Source: Bathynomus jamesi (Eukaryota > Arthropoda > Malacostraca > Isopoda > Cirolanidae). From it: a stretch of 64,000 nucleotides of DNA. Positions 54,341 through 64,000 of the stretch are shown here, one piece after another. Under the pieces are notes generated by a model. It saw only the letters and a list, made by a program, of their open reading frames with translations. It did no database searches and was not told the DNA's origin. The stretch spans positions 1 through 64,000 of the forward strand of contig JAJOZX010005778.1 in assembly GCA_023014485.1 (NCBI GenBank), given 5' to 3'. The translations under genes were made by a program, and so were the position numbers. Positions within the stretch are counted from its first letter, which is position 1. Every line of letters starts with the position of its first letter.

Positions 54341-57300
54341 TGTGGGGTGTGGGGTAAACCTGTGGTATTCGGATTTTAAAGATTATAACGGCAGTCCTAT
54401 GGCGATTTCCGAGAGATCAGTTTGTTTCTTTTGCGAGTTAAGAGAGGAAATACTTGACATAAAACGCAGTGACGTGAGGTAACGGAAAGACTTGCAACGC
54501 TTGATGAGGGCATGGGTAGGGCTACGGTTGACGAAAACTGAACCAATACTAACGTTGAAGACGTTAGTTATTTGAAGGGTGAGATGCGTAACGTAGTTTC
54601 TAGTTTAGATAACTTATCGGGAAGGTTGGATAGAGTTGAGAAAGGAGTTAAGGTTGGTCCGAGATTAGTAGATGGGGAGGGATTTAGAGAAGTTAAGGGA
54701 GGAGCTAGACCGCGTACGTTAGGTGATAGGAATCCCCCCCTATCGAGGTTTCGAACCCTTTCGCCCATTTGGAAAGGGACGTGAATGAGGGGGAAGCTAT
54801 TTTAATTGGGGACTCTTTAGGGCGCCATATGGACACAGAGTTCGTTGAACGGCATCCAACCAAGAGGAGGAGGTTCTGTCTCCCAGGGGCCAGGGTTCAC
54901 AGAGTTGGAGACGAAGTGGATAGGATCGACGTTGCCTCCCGTCACTCGATGTTGGTGACGATGGTAGGGGGCAACGACTCGTATAGGCCCGATACGAGAG
55001 TGCCTGACCTTTTGGAGAGATATAGGGGGTTAATTAGGTCCCTAAAGGCGAGGTCAGATAGGTCTTTAGTACTAGGTATTACCCCTAGGCACGGTTTGGG
55101 TCTTAGGATTACGTCTAAAACGAAATTTTTTAATACTAAATTAGAAGAGATTTGTGCTGAGGAAAATGTACCCTTCGTAAAGTTGTGGTCAGAATTCAGT
55201 GATCCTAGCCTTTTTATAAAAGGTGGGGTGCAGTTTAATGAAATAGGTAATGCTAGGCTAGGTAGGTTAATTCACGAAAACGTACGAAAGCTCTATAGGT
55301 CGAAGCCTTCTTCAAACGTTGGGGGTCCGGGGAACGCGGGTCCGACGATAAAAATAGTTTAAAACGCCGGCCCCTGGTAAAAAATAACTTACACGTCTTT
55401 TATTGTAATGCGCGTAGTATTAGAAACAAATTAAACGAATTTAAGGCGATAATTTATTCCGGTAACTACGATATAGTTGCTATCACTGAAACGTGGTTAA
55501 ATACCATGACTCGGGACTTTTTGAGAGAATTTGATATACCGGGTTTTAAACTCTTTACTAATGATAGGTTACATAGGATTGGTGGCGGCGTTTTGCTGTA
55601 CATTCGTAATTCCCTTAGGGCTATCGAGGTTAAGACAGATTTTCTGGCAGCAATTAATGCGATATGCGTTGAAGTTAGGGCGCGTAGTATTAACTTTAAT
55701 TTTGTTGTTGTTTACAGACCTCCCATTCAACCCCTCGATACCGATACTAGATTTTACTCACTTCTTGGTAACTTTATTGACAAGTATAATTGTCGGAGAC
55801 TTTAACTGCCCTAATGTTAATTACGAGACTTTTACTGGTAATGAGGAGAGTTTGAGATTGATTGAGTTCATGGAAGATAATTTTTTACGACAGATGGTTA
55901 CCGAACCAAAGCGAGGTGACAATATTTTAGATTTGCTGATGAAGAACGGCGAGAATATAGTCGAAAGTTTAGAAGTAGGCGAGAGTTTAAGATGTAGTGA
56001 TCATCAAATTCTTAGGTTTAAGTTATTGATTGAAAACACTAAGGATAGTAACTTAATAGACGTCCCTGATTTTCGTAGGGCCAATTTTGATAGTTTTGCG
56101 GATAGGATGAGAGTAGTGGACTGGAATAACTTATTTTTGTGTAATGACACAAATTTGCATTGGGAGGCGTTTAAAGAAAGTTTTATGAATACTGAAATGG
56201 AGTTTATTCATCGTAGGCCCAAGCGCGCTAGAAATCATGGTAGGCCCAAGTGGTGGACTAGGGAAATAGGCGAGTTCATAAACGAGCGTAACATAGCGTA
56301 TAGACTTAATACGCGCAATGGCACGGCAGCTAACTTTAATAGATATATCGAGCTTAGACATCAGGTTAGAAGATCAATTAGGAATGCTAAGCATAATTTA
56401 GAGATACTTATAGCTGCGGATAGTAAGCATAATCCAAAAAAGTTTTTTGAATACGTCAATAATCGTAAGCCGATAAAAGAAAACATAGGCCCTCTAGTGG
56501 ATGTTAACGTCGCTTTGGCTTCTGACGCTCAGGCGATGGCGGGTATTTTCAATAACTTTTTTGCGACCGTTTTTACCGGAGAAGACGTAAATAATGTCCC
56601 CGACGTGCACGATATCGTTCCATTTAGTAGCGAAACTATTTTGGATGAAATAACTGTTTACGAGGGTGAGATTGCGCATTATATCGATAGGATAAAAGTT
56701 AGCAAGGCTCCAGGCCCTGACGTTTTTTATCCCAGATATTTGAAAGATTTGAAAGGCGTTATCGTAGGCCCCTTAACGAAGATATTTAATTAGTCACTCG
56801 AAACGGGGATTATTCCTAAAGACTTCAAATTAGCTAACGTCATGCCTATTTTTAAAAAAGGCGACCGCACAGTAGCTAGCAATTATAGGCCCATTAGCTT
56901 AACATCAATTGTAGGTAAACTTTTGGAATCCGTAGTTAGGGATCGTATCATCGACCACTAAGAAAGTAGAGATTTGATTAATAGTAGTCAGCATAGGTTT
57001 CGACGCCATAGATTGTTAACTAATTTGTTAGAATTTTATAAGGAAACAGTGCGCGAATACGATAGGCATAGAGGCTGACGTTATTTATTTAGATTTTAAG
57101 AAAGCGTTCGATACAGTTCCGCATAGAGATTAATTGCGAAGGTTAAAGCGCACGGCACGGTATACGCGGTCAGGTAGCTAACTGGTTAGAGGAATGGCTT
57201 CGTGCTAGGAGACAGGGTCGTGTTAATGGTAGTGAATCGGGGTGGTTGGATGTAGGTAGCGGTGTCCCACAGGGTTCAGTGTTAGGGCCATTGCTATTCG

Positions 57301-58741
57301 TAATTTACATTAACGACATAAATGTAAGATTTACTAGTAACGTGTCAAAATTCACGGACGATACTAAAATAGGCGGTAAAGTTGTTAGCGAGGACGATAG
57401 AAATAGGCCCCAAGACGATGTAAATAGGACTATGGAGTGGACGGATAAGTGGCGGATGCAATTTAACGGAGACAAATATAAAGTTTTGCATATAGGTTCT
57501 CGTAACAATAATTACACGTACACGATGGATGATAGAGTTAGCTGGCGTTGACGAGGAAGTAGATTTAGGCGTACGTGTATCTAAGGATTTAAAAGTTAGG
57601 AACCAGTGCCTGGAGTCGTCTTGCACAAAAGCTTATAGGATGTTAGGCTTCATAGTGCGTAATTTCGAATTTAAATCGAAGGATATTATATTGCCCCTTT
57701 ACAAGTCCCTAGTCAGGCCTCATTTAGAATATGCCGTTCAGTTTTGGTGCCCGTATTTGCGTGAGGATATTGATAGGTTAGAAAGGGTTTAGTGTCGTGC
57801 CACAAAACTAATTCCGTCATTGCGCAACAAGCCTTATGAAGATAGGATTAAAGAGTTAGACTTGGATTCACTCGAATCTAGGAGATTAAGGGGGGAGCTT
57901 ATTGAAGTTTTCAAAATCGTTAATAACATCGAAACGTAAATTTTTACAAACTTCACTTTCGATAATAGCAATACTCGTAATAACGGATTTAAGTTGCGTG
58001 GCAGACGTTTCATTACTAATATCGCTAAAAACTTCTTAAAGTAAATGATAAATGGAATAATCTCCCCGCACCCGTCGTGAACTCTACCAGCGTTAATATG
58101 CTTTAAAACCGTCTAGATAGACATTTTAAAAATATTGACGTTGTTTAAAATAAAAAAACAATTGGCAACAGGAGCTCTGCGGGTGGTAATCGGGGATGAG
58201 TCTGTTGACGCATAATGCCAGCTTGTGACATGCCAGCGTGATGAACGTAGATGTAGCTCGTAGCGTAAACTAACCCATTTTGTTTAACTTTACCTACTTT
58301 TTTTCTCTTCTTTTTCTTATCCTCTCGTTACTTGCAAGTCTGTAACTCTCTTTACTTGCATGTCTGTAGTTTGCATGGTATGACAGTAGTTAAGACTATG
58401 TTTGCATGGTTTGTAAGCGTTCTTATTTTACTTCTTTTCATCTTTCACCCCTTTCCTATTCTCTTCGACTATTTTTCCGACTTGTCGGCAGAGGCCCGTG
58501 GATGATGATGGTGAGTCTTTTTTCTCTTTTTCTGAATGAATGTTAACCAATGAGTGATAGATATTGCTACTTACTTAACCCCTTATTCTCTTCTCTTAAC
58601 CCCCTACTCTTTCCTTTCTCTCGGGCTAACCTTAGAGTGGATCTTAGGGTCTTTGTTAGCCTTAGCTTCTGTAGATCTGTAGATTTATCGACGGCATATA
58701 AACGCCGATCGTGGTTGGGGCTTTATAGCAGTAGTCTTGGC
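54341..58741 (+). pseudogene. CR1-like non-LTR retrotransposon, copy 2
   Basis: ORF1: a predicted coiled-coil stretch SSLDNLSGRLDRVEKGV (54590-54650), then the SGNH esterase (54769-55362) with LIGDSLGRHM and MVGGNDSY. The block that reads KDGVHFN in copy 1 is KGGVQFN here, so the catalytic Asp/His pair is lost. ORF2: endonuclease (about 55385-56020; VFYCNARSIRNK, AITETWLN, GDFNCPNVN, SDHQILRF), RT (about 56700-57792; VSKAPGPD, NYRPISLTS, GVPQGSVLGP, FTDDTK), then a C-terminal RGELIEVFKI block. The 5' end lacks the first few codons present in copy 1. It shares two stops with copy 1. Confidence 0.85.
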
Positions 58742-59575
58742 CAATGTTCCCTCTAATTTTTTTTAGTCCGTGCCGTGTGCGCAAGAAATTTTCGTTGGTC
58801 ATACATTTAGATTCATGGTGAAAAATTGTGCAAACTTTTCTGAGCGCTATTATCTTCAAAATTAAATATATATAAACATTAAATACTTAATAAATATTAT
58901 TTCCATCAGGTGATAGCTTGATCATTACGGTACTCTTAAATGGATATTAAAAAACTGTTTACAATATTATATATTCTTAAAAAAGAAAACATTTTATCCA
59001 TTCTAAAAATATGAATAAAATAAAAAATAGTAAAATAAAATTCAACAAAATAAAGAAATAAAGTAAAAATAACTAATTCAAAATTACTATTTTAGTTATC
59101 ATTTCTCAAAACAATTTTTAGCATTTAGCAATTTAAAATAGACTATCAAGATTAATACACGATTTTATCCATTCACAAAATAGGAATAAAATAAAAAATA
59201 ATAAAATTCAATAAAATAAAATATAATCAAAACATTAAATAACATTAAATGAAAGTGCCTTTCATTTAAGTATGATTATGATTTCTCCCTACGATCTTTA
59301 GCATTTGCCCATTCCAAATAAACTCTATGAAGATTAATACATCCGTCATCATTCAGGTAACTTTTAATTCGCATGAGCATGTCCAAATGATTTTCTTTCA
59401 AGCGGTTTCTTAATTTGTTCATTATAGAATTCATTAAACTGAAATTTTTTAAATTACTTCATTTACTGTCGTGACTCATGATACGCCTGAGCCTGTGCGC
59501 ATTTTCTTTTGCTGTGTGCGCGGGTTTCACAACGCGTGTGCGCGCGCACACGCGCACACCTTAGAGGGAACATTG
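58742..59575 (+). mobile_element. hAT-type MITE, copy 2
   Basis: 834 bases, CAATGTTCCCTCTAATTTTTT to CACCTTAGAGGGAACATTG. The interior is like copy 3 (AAAGTGCCTTTCATTTAAGT block). It directly follows the LINE 3' end (CAGTAGTCTTGGC). Confidence 0.85.
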
Positions 59576-59855
59576 GTTGAAAGCTCTCAGCCCCCAGACA
59601 TATGCTATATTTACAGCAAAATAGTGGAGCAGCAGTTTGTTGGGGATACTCAGGCACGCTGCTGCGCATTGCCTACATCCCCAACCATAGAGGAAGGAGT
59701 TTGAGCATTACATATGACAGACACCATTATGTGAATGTCGCAACTAATCTAATAACCAATATCTCAATATATATAAGGAAAATTGAAGGTAAAAATTTCC
59801 CATTCGGTGACGGGAGCTTAACAGTGAAGCTGCACTTTCGACGCACTGAGTTATA
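59576..59855 (+). pseudogene. Polinton minor capsid (penton-like) protein, C-terminal part
   Basis: Resumes with VESSQPPDICYIYSKIVEQQ and FVGDTQA, has one frame change near 59665, then LRIAYIPNHRG, YVNVATNLITNISIYIR and GSLTVKLHFRRTEL. The last block is the conserved end of Polinton penton proteins. The stop codon overlaps the next gene's ATG (TAATG). Confidence 0.8.
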
Positions 59856-60191
59856 ATGGACAGAAAGCCCTTCGCCGTCTATCGAGGGGTGAGATACCAG
59901 CGTGGTAGTGGACTTGGGTCCATTTTTTCAACCATACTACCTACTGCTGTTCCTTTGCTGAGGAGGGGTGCCAGATACCTCGGAAGGAAAGCGCTACAAT
60001 CAGGTCTTAACACTACAGAAGACATAATGGCTGGGGTTAAACCTAAAGAAGCTCTAAAAAGACACTTAAAGCGTAGACGGGACGAAATCGTCAAAGATGC
60101 AAAGAGAAAAATGCGTGGTGGTGGGAAGAAAAAGAGGACTGTCCGGAAGAAGGGATTACCATCAAGTAGCATTAAGCGTAAAAGGATATAA
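59856..60191 (+). CDS. Polinton small basic Gly/Lys/Arg-rich protein, 111 aa
   Basis: Intact frame starting MDRKPFAVYRGVRYQRGSG, a hydrophobic stretch SIFSTILPTAVPLLRRGARY, and a strongly basic C-terminus (KRHLKRRRDE, KRKMRGGGKKKR, KRKRI). Location between penton and major capsid genes and the composition suggest a DNA-associated virion core or membrane-active protein like those of adenoviruses. That is inference from composition. It is one of the few unbroken genes in this Polinton. Confidence 0.7.
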   Translation: MDRKPFAVYRGVRYQRGSGLGSIFSTILPTAVPLLRRGARYLGRKALQSGLNTTEDIMAGVKPKEALKRHLKRRRDEIVKDAKRKMRGGGKKKRTVRKKGLPSSSIKRKRI

Positions 60192-60379
60192 AAAAAGAAG
60201 TGTTCTAAGCGAATGAAGCCTATGTTTGACCATTTTTTTGACTGATATAAGCTAAGGACATTGATCTCATGAATCATAGTTTGTTTACTACTTGTCGAGA
60301 GAGGAGGCACTATTTCTAACTCTTCATGGCACGTTTCATCCATCCGTGTAGTTCACAATGCTGTAAATCGGAGCTATCC

Positions 60380-61776
60380 CTCTTTTACATGCCCCAACTC
60401 AAGTTTCTATTGAACACAATGACTTTATTACAATTAACCCTTTAAACAGAATTAGTTCCCCTAGTGCCCCTATAGAATTCGTGATACCCAGCTCAGGCCC
60501 TTACTTTTTTGATCCAAGCTGTGTGCACATGTACGCTAAACTACCCCAACTCAAGTTTCTATTGAACACAGTGACTTTATTACAATTAACCCTTTAAACA
60601 CAATTAGTTCCCCGAGTGCCCCTATACAATTCGTGATACCCAGCTCAGACCCTTACTTTTTTGATCCAAGATGTGTGCACATGTACGCTAACCTACGTAT
60701 AGCCCATTCTGATGGAACGGACTGCGATGACAAATATGCTGTATACCCTGAAACAAACTTTCTGCACTCCATATTCAACCAGTGTGACGTATATTTAAAT
60801 CAGGTCAACATATCGGCAGGCACGGGGTACTATCACCTACGAGCCTAACTGGAAAATGTCCTCAACTTTTCCAAAGTAGCGAAGGATAAATTTTTAAGTC
60901 CTAGGGATATTATCAAACTAAAGACGAAAGTATTATAAAGGACAAATTTAAAAATTCTAAAAAGAAGATACACGAGTGTTTTCGACGCCTGCATACAGAT
61001 TTCACATTTCAGGAGATGTTCTTGTGAATGGGGTGGATATGAAAATAAAGCTCACCCGCACGAATCCTGAGATCGGCTTAAATCTGGATGTTGATCAAGT
61101 AGAGGGAGCAAAACCCGTTGTGGTTCACATTATGGAGACATACCTCCGCGTACGGAGAGTGAAATTAAGTTCACCAAAACAAATAGAAATTGAGAACAAT
61201 TTACTAAACGTCACAGTAAAATACCCTATTAACAGAGCACAAATCAAACTATACACGGTGCCAGCAGGGTTGGCATCGAAGCAGATAGAAAACATCGCCC
61301 TGGGAAATCTTCCTAAAAGGGTGTTAATTGGAATGCAGAACCATGCTTCGGTGAATGTAAAATATAAAAAGAGTGCCTTTAAATTCGAGAATTTCGGACT
61401 TAAAAATATAACTCTATACGTTAATGGCATTGCGTTGGGAGGAACATTGGATACGGGCTATTCATCAGACGCTGTGTTACAGCTTTGCGCGAGACCATAT
61501 AGTAATCTGGCCCATATTGCAGGTGATTGTGATGAGCTCGGGAATGGGGTAACGCAGAAAGAATTCATTGATCAATTTAACCTTTATCCGTTTGACATCA
61601 CACCTGACTTATCTGCTAGCGTAAATACACATTTAAGTCCACAACAGAGTGGAAACATCTCAGTCAGGTTGGAATTCACCAAGCCTATAGACGTGCCTAT
61701 TAGTGTACTAGTATACCTCGAGTCACAAGCCCTAATAGAAATAGACAGATTTAGGGGCGTTATCACTGACTTTTAA
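60380..61776 (+). pseudogene. Polinton major capsid protein (double jelly-roll), broken
   Basis: The N-terminal part has APTQVSIEHNDFITINP and EFVIPSS.PYFFDP, then NFLHSIFNQCDVYLNQVNI, ending in a stop at 60848. The C-terminal frame 60976-61776 (266 aa) runs from FSTPAYRFHISGDVLV to VLVYLESQALIEIDRFRG and ends VITDF. The layout matches Polinton major capsid proteins, which have IP.SG near the start and a YxExxxxIEID end. A 152-base tandem duplication (60392-60543 and 60544-60695) and stops near 60848-60970 disrupt it. Confidence 0.75.
60392..60695. repeat. 152-base tandem duplication inside the capsid gene
   Basis: CCCCAACTCAAGTTTCTATT starts at 60392 and again at 60544. The two copies differ at only a few sites. 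152 is not a multiple of three, so it breaks the frame. Confidence 0.85.
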
Positions 61777-61777
61777 A

Positions 61778-62223
61778 ATGGATGCGAATATACTTCTGAC
61801 AGTAATGAATAGTAAACGAATCACACGTTCCAAATTTATCTGTGTGTTTGCGAAGAATGAAACATTGAATTTGAAAACTACGCGAGATTGCGGTATTCTA
61901 ATTGTGAACACAGATGTCATTGGTAATGAAGGGATTCATTGGTTTGCTATCTATTTTAAAAATAGGGACCGCCTGTACTATTTTGATTCACTCGGGACTC
62001 AACCATGGAGTGACCCTGTCATTTAAAATTTCTCGATCAGTTGCATATCCACGAAGTTGTATGGAACCCCTTCCGGTTACAAGGATATTTTAGTAATACG
62101 TGCGGGATGTACTGCCTTTCATTTCTCATGCATATGTCAAATGGTAAAGACTTTATAATTTTTAAAAATTATTCGACCCGTGTTACACTCAACAAAACGA
62201 CGAAATGGTATGCAGACAGATAA
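61778..62223 (+). pseudogene. Polinton adenain-like cysteine protease, one stop
   Basis: First frame 61778-62026: MDANILLTVMNSKRITRS, DCGILIVNTD, GIHWFAIYF (catalytic His), YYFDSLGTQPW (Asp). A stop at 62024-62026 is followed by LHIHEVVWNPFRLQGYFS, NTCGMYCLSFLMHM (catalytic Cys) and the end TTKWYADR at 62223. Such proteases process capsid precursors. The stop lies between the Asp and Cys of the triad. The inverted fragment at 53865-54302 has the same piece order. Confidence 0.8.
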
Positions 62224-62297
62224 AAAGCCGTTTTCCGATTGTGCGTACTCGTTGTGTAGTATGATGTTTTGTTCCTGTATATATATATATATATATA

Positions 62298-62483
62298 TTT
62301 ATTAAATGAAAGAAATCATGTTTTTAGTACAATAACCATCTTCAACTACAGAATATACAAACTTACATTATTGGTTACAAATATATATATATATATATAT
62401 TTGTAACCAATAATGTTAGTTTGTATATTCTGTAGTTGAAGATGGTTATTGTACTAAAAACATGATTTCTTTCATTTAATAAA
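62298..62483. repeat. near-perfect palindrome of about 185 bases
   Basis: TTTATTAAATGAAAGAAATC...GGTTACAAATATA is followed by its complement. Arms of roughly 85 bases, center (TA)n. The same palindrome is at 53609-53792 in the inverted fragment. It lies after the protease gene; no coding content. Confidence 0.85.
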
Positions 62484-62765
62484 TTGATGAAAATACATTG
62501 TGTCTTCTTCCCCCAAAAAAGATCGAAACAAAAAAAACACTTACATTATTTCATTAATGATGTGACAATTGTTGGGCTGACTGTTCGGTAAATCTTCTAC
62601 CTCCGTATTCGGGTCCAAGACATGGGATTCTTCAAAACGAAAAGATTGTATAACACTTGTCAAATCCTCATCGGACCTTAAAGGTGAAAGAATAATTCAT
62701 TAGTTCATACTGAATCATTTTTAATAAAAACCCAAAACATATACAGAGTATACCTATACTGTAGG

Positions 62766-63584
62766 CAATGTTCCCTCTAAGGTGTGCGCGTGTGCGCGCG
62801 CACACGCGTTGTGAAACCCGCGCACACAGCAAAATAAAATGCGCACAGGCTCAAGCGTATCATGAGTCACGACAGTAAATGAAGTAATTTCAAAAATATA
62901 CCGTTACACAAGGTCTGACAATTTGCAGCAACATACTCTATAGTCGCTCTTTTAAGTATTAACCCCTTCCGCCCGACTTCGCCGACGTCCGCGCAATTAC
63001 GCAATACGGATTTTTTTACTCTATGTATTTGCATTTTTTCTTTTATACATTAACGCATTGAATATAAACCTTCTTTCTTATTTTTGCATAAAAACGAATA
63101 GTAATTATCTCATAATTCATAAAAAATAAAATTATTTTTTATTTTATTCCTATTTTGCGAATGGATAAAATCATGTATTAATCTTGATAGTCTATTTTAA
63201 ATTGCTAAATGCTAAAAATTGTTTTGAGAAATAATAACTAAAATAGTCATTTTCAATTAATGTTATTTTTATTTTATTTCTTTATTTTCTCGAATTTTAT
63301 TTTACTATTTTTTATTTTAGTCATATTTTTAGAATGGATAAAATGTTTTCTTTTTTAAGAATATATAATACTGTAAACAGTTTTTTAATATCCATTTAAT
63401 AGTACCATAATGTTCAAGCTATCACCTTATGGAAATAATATTAAGTATTTAATATTTATATATATTTAATTTTGAAGATAATAGCGCTCAGAAAAGTTTG
63501 CACAATTTTTCACTATGAATCTAAATGTATGCACAACGAAAATTTCTTGCGCACACGGACTAAAAAAAATTAGAGGGAACATTG
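62766..63584 (-). mobile_element. hAT-type MITE, copy 4
   Basis: 819 bases, reverse orientation to copy 1 and matching it internally. Flanks (ACTGTAGG and GTGATGAG) do not match each other, so its present right side is probably a rearrangement junction. Confidence 0.8.
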
Positions 63585-63996
63585 GTGATGAGTCCATCCC
63601 CATGACCCCCAGTACGGTCCTGACGGATCGCCGTGAAGTCAGGGATGGTGGGTCTTTTTGTGTGCGTTTTAGTTTTGTTTCTTGTATAAGTGCTATGTGA
63701 ATGTTTCGTTTGTGTACGAATTCTCTAAGCTGCAAGATTTTGTTTGTGAGGCCGTGTATGTTGTACTGTAATATGTTAATATTATACTTCTGTATGTATC
63801 TCATGGTGCTATTGTGTCTAAGTCTTTGTGTATGGTGACATGTGTAAGTTGTAGTGGGGCCTCGATTAGTCTTAATGTCGCCGGAGAGTAAGAGTAGTCT
63901 GGGGATCACGCAATTGCTCCCCGTAAATGAAAAAAATAGCATGCTGGAATAGGTCCGTCCCTGGGAGCCGATCGTCACTCTGACCGTGCCACGCAA
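63585..63996 (-). pseudogene. 5' part of a second non-LTR retrotransposon, window edge
   Basis: The minus-strand frame begins in this window at 63996 and shows LLLLSGDIKTNRGPTT, then INILQYNIHGLTNKIL and HIALIQETKLKRTQKD. The last two are the start of an apurinic-type endonuclease domain of a LINE unlike the CR1-like copies at 44-48 and 54-58 kb. It is cut by MITE copy 4 at 63584. Confidence 0.65.
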
Positions 63997-64000
63997 CAGG

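Larger units (their letters stand above)
52510..59575 (+). mobile_element. 7.07-kb composite block bounded by two hAT-type MITEs
   Basis: The left terminus is MITE copy 1 (52510-53328) and the right terminus is MITE copy 2 (58742-59575), in the same orientation. GTTGAAAG lies at 52502-52509 and again at 59576-59583. This is a perfect 8-bp duplication that fits only the outer ends of the pair; the inner flanks (CCTACAGT, GTCTTGGC) do not match it. Between them lie an inverted fragment of the Polinton protease region (53329-54340) and a CR1-like LINE (54341-58741). Removing the block plus one GTTGAAAG restores the penton frame (LVES on both sides). Confidence 0.85.

Noticed and set aside
59463..59700. 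Frames at the MITE 2/penton junction as a gene
   Set aside because: They cross the MITE terminus and consist of CG/CA alternation translated in different frames.

Overview
This window looks like a repeat-dominated stretch of an animal (metazoan) nuclear genome. The reasons are GT-AG introns in some coding regions, many (TA)n and (AAT)n microsatellites, and nested DNA transposons, non-LTR retrotransposons, a Penelope-like element and Polinton/Maverick DNA. An arthropod host is my best guess because of the transposase families present, but nothing here proves it. I found no convincing single-copy host gene, tRNA, rRNA or CRISPR array.

Layout. 0-4.9 kb: a Tc1/mariner-like deletion derivative, a Penelope-like fragment (RT plus GIY-YIG, minus strand) and a 694-bp fold-back Tc1-like element. 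About 4.85-30.0 kb: one divergent DNA transposon ('lineage C') whose gene runs on the minus strand. It is split by a 17.9-kb Polinton derivative at 5628-23576, and its 5' terminal inverted repeat (TIR) is split by another transposon (A2, 26686-29851). The Polinton derivative is a giant inverted repeat. Two head-to-head arms each carry the polB half of a Polinton: polB and three small genes of unknown function, with an ATPase in one arm. They meet at a hairpin near 14.8 kb. The whole has one pair of matching TIRs and a 6-bp target duplication (5 of 6 bases identical). Its arms were later hit by transposon A1 (9563-11854) and a Tc1-like element (21190-22667).

30.4 kb to the right edge: a second Polinton with the ordinary layout. 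On the left, polB and small genes run on the minus strand. On the right, ATPase, small genes, integrase, minor capsid (penton-like) protein, basic protein, major capsid protein and adenain-like protease run on the plus strand. Every gene longer than about 170 codons is broken. Its polB is interrupted by transposon A3 (35616-42627, with element B nested inside) and by a block made of a hAT-type MITE plus a CR1-like LINE (43232-48.5 kb). Its penton gene is interrupted by a 7.07-kb composite block (52510-59575) bounded by two MITEs and an 8-bp target duplication. That block carries an inverted piece of the protease gene and a second copy of the same LINE.

The two most notable observations are the palindromic Polinton, which resembles a symmetric defective genome of a protein-primed replicon that integrated as a unit, and the MITE-bounded composite that moved a LINE and Polinton DNA into a capsid gene. 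A third is that the three transposase lineages (A, B, C) share an N-terminal signature and a D-D-CxxH-ER core. Lineages A and B also share TAGG termini and 8-bp target duplications, which points to divergent hAT-like transposases. All functional statements rest on motif recognition by eye; no searches were run.
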